Positions 7,501-15,641 of a stretch of DNA of 20,175 nt are shown here, in pieces (positions within the stretch are counted from its first letter, which is position 1; the number at the start of each line of letters is the position of its first letter). A program made the position numbers and the translations under genes. Below the pieces are notes generated by a model. It searched no databases. It saw only the letters and a list, made by a program, of their open reading frames with translations, and was not told the DNA's origin. The stretch is from a virus. The stretch covers positions 1-20,175 of IMG/VR virus record IMGVR_UViG_3300028840_003991. One strand, given 5' to 3'.

Positions 7501-8823
7501 GCGATAATTGAAGAAATACCGATACTGGTAGAGTCGTTAATTCTGGCCATTCCAGAGGTGATAGATGGTTTTGTGGCTGCCCTGCCTCGAATTATAGAAG
7601 GTCTAATCCGGCTCATACCACGATTAATCCAAGGTATAATTAGGAGCCTACCGACTCTATTTAGGGCGCTAATCAAGGTTAGTCCTTTAATAATTACTGA
7701 GTTGGTAAAAGAGGCCCCTAGGTTTATTACTTCATTAGTGAAAAATGTCCCGCAGATTGTAGCTGGGCTTGCAAAAGGTTTACTAGGTCTTGGTGGAATA
7801 TTTAAAGGTTTTGGTAGCGGTATCTTTGATACCTTTAGAAACCTTTTAAGTAATTTTAATCCAATCAACATATTCAGAAAGATATTCCGCTTCGATGGTG
7901 GTGGCCGTGGAGCGGTCGAGAAGTTTCTCGGGTTCGATTTCCCATTTATCAAATTTGCAAAAGGTGGTTTGGTTGGTGGCCGTTCTAGAGTAAGGGGTGA
8001 TAGCCAGCTTAATGATGTTGTGCCAGCAATGCTTTCCCCAGGGGAAGTTGTCTTGCCAAGGTCTGTTGTTAATAGCGGACCTGGAGCAATGGTGCGCTTT
8101 CTACAAGACATGGGATTGGCACCCAGAAAAATGTTTCTCGGTGGCCTAGTTGGTGGTCTAGTTGACTTCGTTGGTAACGCTGTCGGTACGGCAATTAACC
8201 TTGTAACTGACACCACTGGTTTTGTTTTTGAAGGAATCACCACAGGTGACATAGACAGGATTAGGGATGGTTTAAGAAACGGTTTAGATGAAATAGGTAG
8301 TAGTGGGTTTGAGTTAAGCAGTAATCTTCTAAGTGCATTAGGAATTGATGAACTCAATTTCATACCAAACCCACCAAGAGATCTCTTAAAATCTCTAAGG
8401 GAGTTAGGTGCCAACTTAAAACTAAGCGATGTCTTATCTAACCCGGTTAGGGCCGTATCAGACGCTGTTAGAAGTCTTTTGGATACAACACTAGGTGGAC
8501 CACTTAGAAGTGTTCTCAAGGCACCAGGATTACAACAGGGTGGGACTATACCACAAGGTTTTCCTAATGATAGTTTTATAGCTGGCCTAACCAGTGGTGA
8601 AACTGTTGTACCAAGAGATTTAACTCAAAGGTTAGATCGATTTATTAACAATAATGATTCTTCACCTGGAGAGTCAGCTCAAGGTTTAGATCGTGAAATC
8701 CTATTTAGGATTTTAGAGGCATTAGAGCGCCCACTTGTAGCAAGCGCACAAGTCGATTTTAACGAGGATACCCTCGCCGATATTATTTTGACTCTCAATA
8801 GAGGTAATAAAAGGTTAGCATGA
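4567..8823 (+). CDS. Tail tape measure protein
   Basis: At 1418 residues this is the longest gene here; it sets tail length and is threaded inside the tube. The N-terminal ~90 residues form coiled coil (TINNSLKGLQKTTQKINTD). Long hydrophobic stretches follow at about residues 160-220 and 590-620 (VVLTVVAISAAIFGLF), and a charged coiled coil lies at about 745-850. Residues 962-1071 contain ten 11-residue repeats. The C-terminus carries two copies of a known tape-measure tail motif: FAKGGLVGG to LSPGEVVLPR (about 1130-1165) and QQGGTIPQG to LTSGETVVPR (about 1325-1350). I see no lysozyme or peptidase domain. By the usual ~1.5 angstrom per residue rule the tail would be roughly 200 nm, an inference. 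An AAGGGG ribosome site precedes the start. Confidence 0.95.
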   Translation: MADIKIDLTLANYAGIVKNLETINNSLKGLQKTTQKINTDAATKGFEKLNESVEQTNEELTKIDKLQKTVAGSFGAITSAVTLSVVAFNNQSKIISTFNNGTIRAATALQKLNIPFLNIEKTLTKANIGFANVVKGLAGTIDTSSKLARASVVLERGLFGLAINTGTLGAALVGLGTVLNQSTNAFADAIGQVSIFAGILLGSFSVVLTKIILDLSNFAFELGTSVVNAAKDASAAFADLDKSTFVFNRTVEGFNRVFGDAIGNTETWTKTIEELGMATGLTTKELRRSTTEIIQATSQMGLNEEQMKKLLKISVDYAAQTGKDTFQATVDFITALNGGAQSVIKYGVKLNEASVQQKLYKEGSDTIFKSLSDGQKIQARYNALLTQYAPIAGVAADITKTLAGQEQILETNVARVNEQFGKGTAIIERSNIVNFAYNKVLGNINDNVIATAGFLTALGGRFLQVAGFVGSLVLKLLLLQKAIKIVNILLSTNLAQTAFGTSIPFLNKSIVDLTRSTGASFVSFKSLTDIVKTAGSLISATAKNITAGFLGISTSALSFTTVIRGVFLKAVVGAKTAVLALSKAFLVLLANPVVLTVVAISAAIFGLFKGLQELEKQTGALSTVWEVFTEVLEATSSVLDPLIDSFVSLGKTIVTIANKAFGFFVAQLSRLISLGITLLKKNPFDIFGQEQLKRLEEANKKLVAFGTAAEGVDFDLRKLNKTTKKASEDFKKLESDAEGAGSRGIKELESSIKSIETRLRDFGKGPLEIAKRNFNEEKKIVEDSLNAKIISREKANETILGLTREFQAKRRAIAQDAREKRRKELLELERLEQQAAQRTAEIRNKFEGAIGVAAGDPLGQLIGGAEKFRDTITEGFSAEEIKKFKTEIDGLGDSFGIGIASGFATKVLDGASGAKDLIVGGATALVDTVVPGLGKAVGPIFDAFAQGPEATKAFVKDFTRAIPNLIKNIILAAPAFIEAIIEEIPILVESLILAIPEVIDGFVAALPRIIEGLIRLIPRLIQGIIRSLPTLFRALIKVSPLIITELVKEAPRFITSLVKNVPQIVAGLAKGLLGLGGIFKGFGSGIFDTFRNLLSNFNPINIFRKIFRFDGGGRGAVEKFLGFDFPFIKFAKGGLVGGRSRVRGDSQLNDVVPAMLSPGEVVLPRSVVNSGPGAMVRFLQDMGLAPRKMFLGGLVGGLVDFVGNAVGTAINLVTDTTGFVFEGITTGDIDRIRDGLRNGLDEIGSSGFELSSNLLSALGIDELNFIPNPPRDLLKSLRELGANLKLSDVLSNPVRAVSDAVRSLLDTTLGGPLRSVLKAPGLQQGGTIPQGFPNDSFIAGLTSGETVVPRDLTQRLDRFINNNDSSPGESAQGLDREILFRILEALERPLVASAQVDFNEDTLADIILTLNRGNKRLA
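7450..7779 (+). repeat. Ten tandem 11-residue repeats within the tape measure gene
   Basis: The encoded segment divides into ten units of exactly 11 residues, from IPNLIKNIILA to VPQIVAGLAKG. Nearly every unit has Pro at position 2 and hydrophobic residues at positions 4-5 and 8-9. Nucleotide sequences of the units have diverged, so the repeat is visible in protein rather than DNA. Confidence 0.85.
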
Positions 8824-9260
8824 ATATAGAATTAACACAGGGTAAGACAGCTATTATTGATGATGATGATTATGATCTAGTGAAAAATTATAAGTGGTGT
8901 GCAGTCACTCATGATAAAGGTCGAATTTTTTATGCCTGTGCGTGGGTTAACGGTAAAAGAATAAAAATGCATAAGTTAATTATGGATTGCCCACAAAAAA
9001 TGGTTATAGATCATATTGATCATGATGGTTTAAATAACAAAAGAGAAAATCTAAGGCAGTTAACAAAGCGTGGTAATCGCTGGAACAGTTTACCTAATAG
9101 GAATAGCAAGTCGGGTCTTAAATACGTAACGAAATTCAAAGATAAGTGGCAATCAAGAGTCATGAGGGAAGGGAAGAGAGTATTCTTAGGTAACTACGAT
9201 ACTCCAGAAGAAGCCAGTATAATTGGGCACTGGTACGAACAGGAGGTGGGTTATCGCTGA
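8820..9260 (+). CDS. HNH homing endonuclease with C-terminal AP2-like domain
   Basis: This 146-residue protein shows the beta-beta-alpha-metal core: MHKLI (His51), then DHIDHDGLNNKRENLRQL (residues 64-81), which provides the His and Asn residues of the HNH site. Residues about 97-146 (GLKYVTKFKDKW, GKRVFLGNYDTPEEAS) match the AP2-type DNA-binding domain often fused to phage HNH enzymes. The enzyme would nick or cut a target site so that its gene spreads to related phages. It is a free-standing insertion between the tape measure and Dit-like genes, starting inside the tape-measure stop (ATGA). Its last codons also form the ribosome site of the next gene, and its C-terminus departs from the usual AP2 ending there. 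Confidence 0.9.
   Translation: MNIELTQGKTAIIDDDDYDLVKNYKWCAVTHDKGRIFYACAWVNGKRIKMHKLIMDCPQKMVIDHIDHDGLNNKRENLRQLTKRGNRWNSLPNRNSKSGLKYVTKFKDKWQSRVMREGKRVFLGNYDTPEEASIIGHWYEQEVGYR
9241..9255 (+). promoter_or_regulatory. Ribosome binding site that points to an ATC start
   Basis: AGGAGG at 9241-9246 is a near-perfect Shine-Dalgarno. Six bases later, at 9253, the downstream frame has ATC where ATG would be expected. The next ATG in that frame is at 9283, 36 nt from the site, too far to use it. Confidence 0.65.
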
Positions 9261-10395
9261 TACAAATCAGAGAATCCGATTTATGGCCAACAACCTGGCA
9301 TCTTTGAATGTTAATGCTTTTACATTCTCTAGCGAGGTAACAGGTTTTGAGGCAAGTAATGCATTCAACTCTTTTAGATCGAGCACCTGGAGAACTTCAG
9401 GTTTCTTCAGGATTACATCGGGCTCGAATGATGAAATACATATTAATGATGGGTCAGATAAGTCTGCGACCATTGCTTCGGGAGAATATACGACGGCAGC
9501 TTCTCTGGCAACGGCAATACAGACAGCTCTTAATGGAGTATCAGCGAACTGGACAGTTACCTACGATACTGCGGGAGGCTCATACAAATTCACTATTGGA
9601 AACTCTGGCTCGGTTACCCTCAAACTTTCCACAACTACAAATGCGGTATGGAATACAATCGGATACACAGGCACAACCGACTTAACAGGGACGAGTTTCC
9701 CAGCACAGGAGCAAAGAGCACATGATCCGGTCGTTGGTGAATTTATTACTTTGGATTTTGGTGGCATACTTCCTGTCACTTTTGCTGGCGTTATATCAGA
9801 TGTGGCCGTCAGCTTTGGACTATCGTCAAGTGCTGTTGTTACCCTTGAAGGAAACAACATCAACGACTTTACTAGTCCTCCCTTCACTAAGACCTTAACC
9901 GTAAATGCTCAAGGAATATTTGAATTTAATGTTTTAGATACACCGGCAACTTACCGCTTCTGGCGACTAAGATTTGTCGACCCCTATAATTCTATACAAG
10001 GTCCGAACCTTGAGTTTGGTAACATCTACTTAGGGGATTTCCAAACCTTAACAGGGGCAAATATTCAGGCAGGTTTTGTAGATACGCTTGATGACCCATC
10101 TAAAAGGTCAGAGTCCGAGGGTGGTGTTCTTTATTTTGATAAGCGTACAAAATTTACAAGATTTAGTAACTTGGCCATAAGATTTATGGAAGATGCCGAC
10201 AAACAGATCATTAAAGATGTTTTCTCAACTGTCGGCACTACTGAGCCATTCTATGTTGCCCTTGATCCTCTTAGTAGGATTAACTCTAACACAACAGAAT
10301 TTACTAAATTTGTTATTTTTGATAGTGAGCCACAATTCACCTCTATAGGGTCATGTTATTTTAACACTGTCTTGAATTTAAGGGAGGTAGTCTAA
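9253..10395 (+). CDS. Distal tail (Dit)-like protein with discoidin-type domain
   Basis: From the proposed ATC start the product has 380 residues beginning (f)MADTNQRIRFMANNLASL. The pattern RIRFMANNL, then FSSEVTGFEASNAF, then SSTWRTSGFF and EFITLDFGG is that of discoidin (F5/8 C)-like phage tail proteins, where a short lead before 'RIRF' is usual; this argues against starting at the internal ATG 9283. Residues about 53-155 are an inserted module shared with the tail tube. The C-terminal part (KQIIKDVFSTVGTTEPFYVALDP) resembles the second half of Dit-like proteins, which form the ring connecting tube to tip. A TTG at 9223 is also in frame but has no ribosome site. The first 8 nt overlap the HNH gene, suggesting coupled initiation. 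Confidence 0.7.
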   Translation: MADTNQRIRFMANNLASLNVNAFTFSSEVTGFEASNAFNSFRSSTWRTSGFFRITSGSNDEIHINDGSDKSATIASGEYTTAASLATAIQTALNGVSANWTVTYDTAGGSYKFTIGNSGSVTLKLSTTTNAVWNTIGYTGTTDLTGTSFPAQEQRAHDPVVGEFITLDFGGILPVTFAGVISDVAVSFGLSSSAVVTLEGNNINDFTSPPFTKTLTVNAQGIFEFNVLDTPATYRFWRLRFVDPYNSIQGPNLEFGNIYLGDFQTLTGANIQAGFVDTLDDPSKRSESEGGVLYFDKRTKFTRFSNLAIRFMEDADKQIIKDVFSTVGTTEPFYVALDPLSRINSNTTEFTKFVIFDSEPQFTSIGSCYFNTVLNLREVV

Positions 10396-10884
10396 ATGGC
10401 ATTTTTACAATTTGCGAAGAAACAAATGATCGAGGCCTTAGACACGTCGGAGAAAATGGACCTAGGGGGTATTCAGCCATCTCAAAGTGGAGAGTTGAAA
10501 TATATCACTATAGGCCTTTTTAAACTTGGATCACTTGCGGCAGCGACTAAGGTAAAAATAGGACTGCACTTATCAACTGATTTCACCGCTGCTTATGCTT
10601 TTTCTGACGAAATTTTTATAACAGATATAGAGTCAGCAGAGGATAACATCACAACAGATACATGGCGGGCAGTAGTTAGGTTTGATTTTAACCGGCCAAA
10701 CATTAACAAAAACCAAGAGTATAGGTTATCATTGCAAACAGTGGACTACACCAGAAATGGCAACACGGCCTATTTGGGATCTGTTAGGGATGAGCCCTAT
10801 CCAATATATTCATTAGCTGGCGCTAATTATGGAATAGAATATCCGGCCTCTAAGGCCTTATTTGCTTTTCAGGAACCGACATAA
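10396..10884 (+). CDS. Small tail-tip protein of unknown function
   Basis: The protein has 162 residues and starts immediately after the Dit-like stop (TAAATG), with GGGAGG as ribosome site. It is predicted beta-rich with strands such as LKYITIGLFKLG, KVKIGLHLST and EYRLSLQTVDYT, consistent with a single jelly-roll-like domain of the carbohydrate-binding kind, but there is no diagnostic motif. Its stop overlaps the next ATG (TAATG). Its place between the Dit-like and hub-like genes suggests a tail-tip or baseplate component; I do not recognise the family. Confidence 0.7.
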   Translation: MAFLQFAKKQMIEALDTSEKMDLGGIQPSQSGELKYITIGLFKLGSLAAATKVKIGLHLSTDFTAAYAFSDEIFITDIESAEDNITTDTWRAVVRFDFNRPNINKNQEYRLSLQTVDYTRNGNTAYLGSVRDEPYPIYSLAGANYGIEYPASKALFAFQEPT

Positions 10885-12890
10885 TGGCCAATAATTTTGA
10901 GACAGTAAAAGGTAATGCGGCCTCTGAGAAATTCAACCTTATAAGACTTGAGCCAGCAAGGGCAGTTGAAGGAGATCTAACCTTAGATAGTGGAACAACG
11001 TATACGGCAACTTTTGCTTTTACTAATATATCAAGGATTTTAGTTGACGGAGTTACTTATACTGAAGTTAATTCTTCTCCATCAAGTGGTGAATATTCCT
11101 TTAGCGAATCAACTAAACTCATCACTATTAATCTTGGGGCTGCTCTTACTACTCAAAGAGTGATATGCTTTTATTACCACTTCTACTCTACAGATAAGGC
11201 TAGGGTAGCAAATGAAGACCCTGAAAATACATCTACAACATTAAGAGGTTGGCAGCCAAGGGTTGCTAGTGAACCTACGTTTGATTTCAATTTAAAAGAT
11301 GTGACAGAGGGATTTTTATCTACATCGAATAGCTCAGTAAGACTACACAACGAAGATTCATTTTTCGAGCAATACCTCACTGACAATGACTCGTTTTCAA
11401 ATAAAAATATCACTATTTGGCAGGGGATAGATACAGTTGAAAACATTAAGCTTGTTTATAGGGGTCAAATCAACCGTTTATCAATTGGAAGAAAGGTAAA
11501 CATTCAATTCTTTGATGAATATGCAAAATTAAACAGACAACTTTATTCCAATGGCACATATTTAAACTCTACATACAACTCAACAAGGTTTTCAAACTTA
11601 CACCCTCCAAAAGAAAACCTTCCCATTCATAAGCTGTATGCCGAGTTGACTACATACAAGGTAATTGATGAAGGTACAGCTTCGGGACTCCACAGGGTCG
11701 ACGGGAGACGCCTTATGGAGGCCCACTGTACCAACTTTTCAACCACAATATCCACGTCAACCAACCGAGAATGGGGCACAATTTTAAGCGAGGGCGATTA
11801 TGGCATACAATCAGACACTATCAGCGCTGTTGATCACACTGATGCTAATTTTTCTTTGCTTACTGTTGGTGCTAACAAACCTTATAGAATCGGTGATACG
11901 CTGGAGGTTGCGTCCACAAAGTATGTGCGAGTCCTCTACTTTGATGATGGGGCCGATCAAATAAAGACAACTAAAGACGCAACAATAACCACTTCTAGTA
12001 GCGTAACAAGGCCAGGGATTAGTGTTATCGTCATCGAACAAGATAGTGTCCTCTATTATGCTTTATATGGTCGGGATTATTCTGTATCTAACACTGGAAA
12101 TCCTAATGACATTATCAAAGTGACCTTTGTGAATAATTTTGAGGCCACACTGGGAATGAATGCTCTTAACCCTGACACTGATACAGTAAGGTTTAGGGCA
12201 TGGGCGGACACAGGGAAAAGTTTACTTCACGGCGATGTGGTTAAAGAATTTATTGAGGAGTCGGGTCTTACTGTAAATACGGCCAGTATCACCCAGGCAA
12301 ACACAGACTCAACTGTAAAAACAAATTTTTATATCCCTCACTATCAAGAACAAGAATTTAAATCTATTGCCGAGAATATTGAAGATATCTTAAAAAGCAC
12401 ACTTGGTTACATCTTTTTAAACAATGACCTTGAAATGGGGTATAGTTTATTCGCCGCTCCATCCAGTACGACAGAAGTCACTGATAGAGAAATCTTACTA
12501 GATAGTTTCCAAACAAATATTGAATACAACGATGTCAGAGACTCCATAAGGCCAGAAAATGTTCATGACATATTAGAGTTGGATTTCTCTAACGCAGGGT
12601 TGGAAAATACAAAAGCATTATATTTACATGAAGTGTCAAAGCAAAAAAGCTATGTACATGTCCTTGCGGACACTTCTAGGATGAGTACAATCTTAGGCCT
12701 ACTAGCAGAACGCAAGGCCCTTTATAAATTTCGCACAAAAATCAGACCTGATACTATTATAGGAGACGAGTTTGAAATTGACCGCGAAGATCTTATCGGG
12801 AATGTGGGCGATAGGGATATCGCAATTGTCTCTGTCCAGAAAAAATCAACTGAAGTAACCTTATCAGGATATGACTTACTAGGTTTATAG
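10884..12890 (+). CDS. Putative tail hub / baseplate protein
   Basis: This 668-residue protein lies between Dit-like and fibre genes, the place of the central hub or tail-associated protein in siphoviruses. The N-terminal ~110 residues are a beta domain (LEPARAVEGDLTLDSGTTYT). A middle part alternates strands with hub-like descriptions of surfaces (KLVYRGQINRLSIG, VNIQFFDEYAKLNRQ). The C-terminal region (DVVKEFIEESGLTVN, IAENIEDILKSTLGYIFLNND, IAIVSVQKKSTEVTLSGYD) resembles the segments of gp27/gpJ-type hubs that build a trimer interface. No peptidase or lysozyme motif was found. The functional name is an inference from size, architecture and synteny; coding status is certain. It starts 1 nt inside the previous stop. 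Confidence 0.6.
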   Translation: MANNFETVKGNAASEKFNLIRLEPARAVEGDLTLDSGTTYTATFAFTNISRILVDGVTYTEVNSSPSSGEYSFSESTKLITINLGAALTTQRVICFYYHFYSTDKARVANEDPENTSTTLRGWQPRVASEPTFDFNLKDVTEGFLSTSNSSVRLHNEDSFFEQYLTDNDSFSNKNITIWQGIDTVENIKLVYRGQINRLSIGRKVNIQFFDEYAKLNRQLYSNGTYLNSTYNSTRFSNLHPPKENLPIHKLYAELTTYKVIDEGTASGLHRVDGRRLMEAHCTNFSTTISTSTNREWGTILSEGDYGIQSDTISAVDHTDANFSLLTVGANKPYRIGDTLEVASTKYVRVLYFDDGADQIKTTKDATITTSSSVTRPGISVIVIEQDSVLYYALYGRDYSVSNTGNPNDIIKVTFVNNFEATLGMNALNPDTDTVRFRAWADTGKSLLHGDVVKEFIEESGLTVNTASITQANTDSTVKTNFYIPHYQEQEFKSIAENIEDILKSTLGYIFLNNDLEMGYSLFAAPSSTTEVTDREILLDSFQTNIEYNDVRDSIRPENVHDILELDFSNAGLENTKALYLHEVSKQKSYVHVLADTSRMSTILGLLAERKALYKFRTKIRPDTIIGDEFEIDREDLIGNVGDRDIAIVSVQKKSTEVTLSGYDLLGL

Positions 12891-12899
12891 GAGTGTCGC

Positions 12900-15596
12900 A
12901 TGGCAGAAATCAAGAACTTGGAATTTGTGGAGGGTACAGATGTCACGGCCCCTACAACCGCTATACTAGAAGTGGGAACTGCCGACGCGGCTTCCTCACT
13001 TCAAGCAGTAAACATCGCCTATCTGTCCTCCATTGGAGCAGGCCTTAAAAACAATATCAATGCAGCAGTTGACCCCACAGCAACTGATGATGGTCCTGAT
13101 GGGGGCTACTCAGTAGGCTCAATGTGGTTCAACACCACGGCATCCCCGACTAGAATCTGGATTGCCACTGATGTAACAGACGATGCGGCAGTTTGGAAAC
13201 ACATGATGACAATTGCCGATGCCCAGACGATCACAGGGGCAAAAAGTTTCAGTGCTGATGTAACAGTCACTGATGCTACATCAGCAACCTCCACCACCAC
13301 AGGTGCATTAAAAGTGACTGGTGGTATCTCAACTCAGGAAAACCTACACGTAGGAGGAGATCTTGTAGTTGAGGGTGCAACAACAACCTTAAACACCGCA
13401 ACGCTCGACGTCGAAGATGCGAACATCACAGTTAACAAGGGTGGAAATGATGCCTCTTCAGAAGGCTCTGGTTTAACTGTAGAGCGAACGGCGACAGATG
13501 GTAGCCTAGTTTATGAAGATGCCCTTACAAGTAAGTTTAAAGCTGGTCCTAGCGGCACTGAGAGTGAAGTGATGACAGTTGGTACAGCACAAACTGTATC
13601 AGGGGCCAAAACTTATACGGCCATCAATGATCATGAAGAAGCTCTTAACATGAAACAAGTCACCACGCCTGCCAATCCGGCATCAGGTGACAATCGTCTC
13701 TATTTCAAAAATGACGACAAGTTATATAAGCTTAACTCTAGCGGTCTTGAGGAAGAGGTGGGAAGCGGTGGAGGTGGTGGGCTTGATACTTTCTACCAAG
13801 AAGACTTTAGTGCAATAACAGCAAGTGACTGGAGCACTGGTGACAACGCCACATTTATGAGTTCCCCAACGGCAGGGACTGGTGGAACAACTGGAACCAC
13901 AACACTACCAAACACTACAAGTGCCATAAGAGAAGGCAACGACCTAAAGTACGTACAGGCATCAGGTTCACTAAATGACTATATCGCCTGCCCAGAAATC
14001 ACTATCTATGAGAAAATGCAAAATAACTTCGTAGGTCTAGTACTTGGCGGTGTAATCTACGATGGAGATGATGGTGACATCGTAGCGGTCCTTTATGATG
14101 AAACAAATGATGTTGTACTTTCAGATGATACATGGATTATTGAGGCCAATGGAGGTACATCGAAAAGACATGTTTTTAACGTCTTTATACCAGATGGTGT
14201 TACATCGCTAAGATGGGGTATACAGACCAAGGTTGAAAACATAGGCGCTTCTCTACAAATTGACGATGTTGAGCTAACAACCAACCCTTTTGTCATTGCT
14301 GATTTTAGTAATATAACAGATTTTCAAGACTATACTCCGGGCACTAATGGATTTGGTACTATTGCCGATCCACAGGTGAGGTATAAACAAGTAGGCGACC
14401 TCGTTTACATTAGAGGCTACTTTCAGTCAGGCACAACAACCGCCGTCGAGGCCAGAATTGACTTACCAAATGGTTATACGGCATCAGACAATACTGCCTC
14501 ATTTACTCCCTGTGGGATGCTATGGGTGGATGGATCAAGAGGGTTGTTTTGCATCGGTTATACTAGCTCAAGTCAAGGCTATGTTAAACTTGGTTATCAT
14601 GATCGGAGCGCCAACACTGATAAAGTGGCCGCTCAAAATGCATCAACTATTGTGCCATCCTCAACATATGTTCACTTTGAGTTTGCTGTTGAGGTTCAAG
14701 AGTTAACATCAAAAACCGAACACATAGTAACCCCAACTCGCATGGCCCAACCTGCGAGTGCAAATACTGCGGATACAACTCCAATTAGTTCGGGTGCATT
14801 AACGTTCATTGGGTTTACAACTGATTTTGATGATGATGGCCTCTTTGTTAATAGCGGATCAACAAACAATACCACGCATACCTCGACCACTTATTACCTT
14901 GTCCCTCGGGATGGGAAATTTAGAGTGGGTGGGCAAGTGTATTCAACAGACACCGATATTGACTCTGATGAACGACTAGATATTATAATTGCGGTGAATG
15001 GGGTAGAGGTAAAAAAACATCGTTATGAATCATTTGCATCTTTATCGGTCCCGGCTATTGCTTGGGCCATTAACGATATAGTTAGCGTTAGTAAAGACGA
15101 TAAGATTTCAATTGCCGTCAACACTGGAACTGTAGGTGCAATAACCCTCGATGCAACTGCCTCACTAGGTTGGTTTACAGTTGAACAAGTAGACACCGTC
15201 CCGGTTTTAGGCGCGATACCTGGTCAAGTCCAAGTCTATTATTCAGGAAATGGAGGGGAGTCCATCACGGGGGATACAACCGATGTTACCTGGGATGATG
15301 TCACCGTTGATTCTCATAGCGCTTGGGATGGTAACAGCTTTACGGCCCCTGAAACAGGCCTCTACCATGTAGAGGGAGCTGCAAACCACACTACCTCAGC
15401 AGCAAGAACCTATAAGGCCTATGTAGATGGCGTACATAGGGCAAACTTCTTTAGAAGTCAGTCAGGAGAAGACATAGTTTACTTTAGTGGAGCAGTTTAC
15501 CTGCTTAAAAACGAAGTATTTTCAATGAGGGCCTCGACGAGTTCAACGCTTTCAGATTCTACGCTAAGCCATTGGATCGCTATTAGTAGGCGCTAG
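12900..15596 (+). CDS. Modular tail fibre / receptor-binding protein with C1q-like tip
   Basis: This 898-residue protein is a string of fibre modules. Residues 1-290 are a tail-attached stalk with two copies of an 'A-Q-T-(I/V)-(T/S)-GAK' motif (ADAQTITGAKSF at 106, GTAQTVSGAKTY at 228) and the widespread GGDLVVEGATTTLNTATLDV fibre motif. A GSGGGGG linker follows at 288-294. Next come a jelly-roll-like domain (about 296-465) and a GDLVYIRGYFQSGT/ARIDLPNGY fibre domain (466-602). Two C1q/TNF-like domains end the protein (about 625-764 and 770-898); the last has the SAWDGNSFTAPETGLYHVEG signature. Trimeric C1q-like tips commonly bind sugars, so host recognition is likely. Start has a TAGGAG ribosome site. 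Confidence 0.85.
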   Translation: MAEIKNLEFVEGTDVTAPTTAILEVGTADAASSLQAVNIAYLSSIGAGLKNNINAAVDPTATDDGPDGGYSVGSMWFNTTASPTRIWIATDVTDDAAVWKHMMTIADAQTITGAKSFSADVTVTDATSATSTTTGALKVTGGISTQENLHVGGDLVVEGATTTLNTATLDVEDANITVNKGGNDASSEGSGLTVERTATDGSLVYEDALTSKFKAGPSGTESEVMTVGTAQTVSGAKTYTAINDHEEALNMKQVTTPANPASGDNRLYFKNDDKLYKLNSSGLEEEVGSGGGGGLDTFYQEDFSAITASDWSTGDNATFMSSPTAGTGGTTGTTTLPNTTSAIREGNDLKYVQASGSLNDYIACPEITIYEKMQNNFVGLVLGGVIYDGDDGDIVAVLYDETNDVVLSDDTWIIEANGGTSKRHVFNVFIPDGVTSLRWGIQTKVENIGASLQIDDVELTTNPFVIADFSNITDFQDYTPGTNGFGTIADPQVRYKQVGDLVYIRGYFQSGTTTAVEARIDLPNGYTASDNTASFTPCGMLWVDGSRGLFCIGYTSSSQGYVKLGYHDRSANTDKVAAQNASTIVPSSTYVHFEFAVEVQELTSKTEHIVTPTRMAQPASANTADTTPISSGALTFIGFTTDFDDDGLFVNSGSTNNTTHTSTTYYLVPRDGKFRVGGQVYSTDTDIDSDERLDIIIAVNGVEVKKHRYESFASLSVPAIAWAINDIVSVSKDDKISIAVNTGTVGAITLDATASLGWFTVEQVDTVPVLGAIPGQVQVYYSGNGGESITGDTTDVTWDDVTVDSHSAWDGNSFTAPETGLYHVEGAANHTTSAARTYKAYVDGVHRANFFRSQSGEDIVYFSGAVYLLKNEVFSMRASTSSTLSDSTLSHWIAISRR

Positions 15597-15603
15597 AAGA
15601 TCC

Positions 15604-15636
15604 TCCCCCTTTTGATACAATAAATCAAAGGGAGGG
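15604..15636 (+). promoter_or_regulatory. Hairpin enclosing the holin-like gene's ribosome site
   Basis: The arms are 15604-15616 and 15624-15636 around a 7-nt ACAATAA loop; 12 of 13 positions pair, including two G-T pairs, with one C-A mismatch. The 3' arm contains the GGGAGGG Shine-Dalgarno of the next gene (ATG at 15642). No run of T follows, so it does not look like an intrinsic terminator. It more likely limits translation of the next gene. Confidence 0.6.
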
Positions 15637-15641
15637 TGTTT

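Noticed and set aside
7143-8519. 458-codon open frame on the minus strand inside the tape measure
   Set aside because: It is antisense to a certain gene, has low-complexity Ser/Pro/Leu/Lys/Ile composition without motifs, no ribosome site, and arises from the codon bias of the sense strand.
9223-9285. TTG 9223 or ATG 9283 as start of the Dit-like gene
   Set aside because: Neither has a ribosome site at proper spacing, the first reads through HNH codons, and the second drops part of the expected N-terminus. Both remain possible if the ATC start is disproved.
15604-15636. Intrinsic terminator after the tail fibre gene
   Set aside because: The stem is strong, but no T run follows in either direction and the 3' arm is the next gene's ribosome site.
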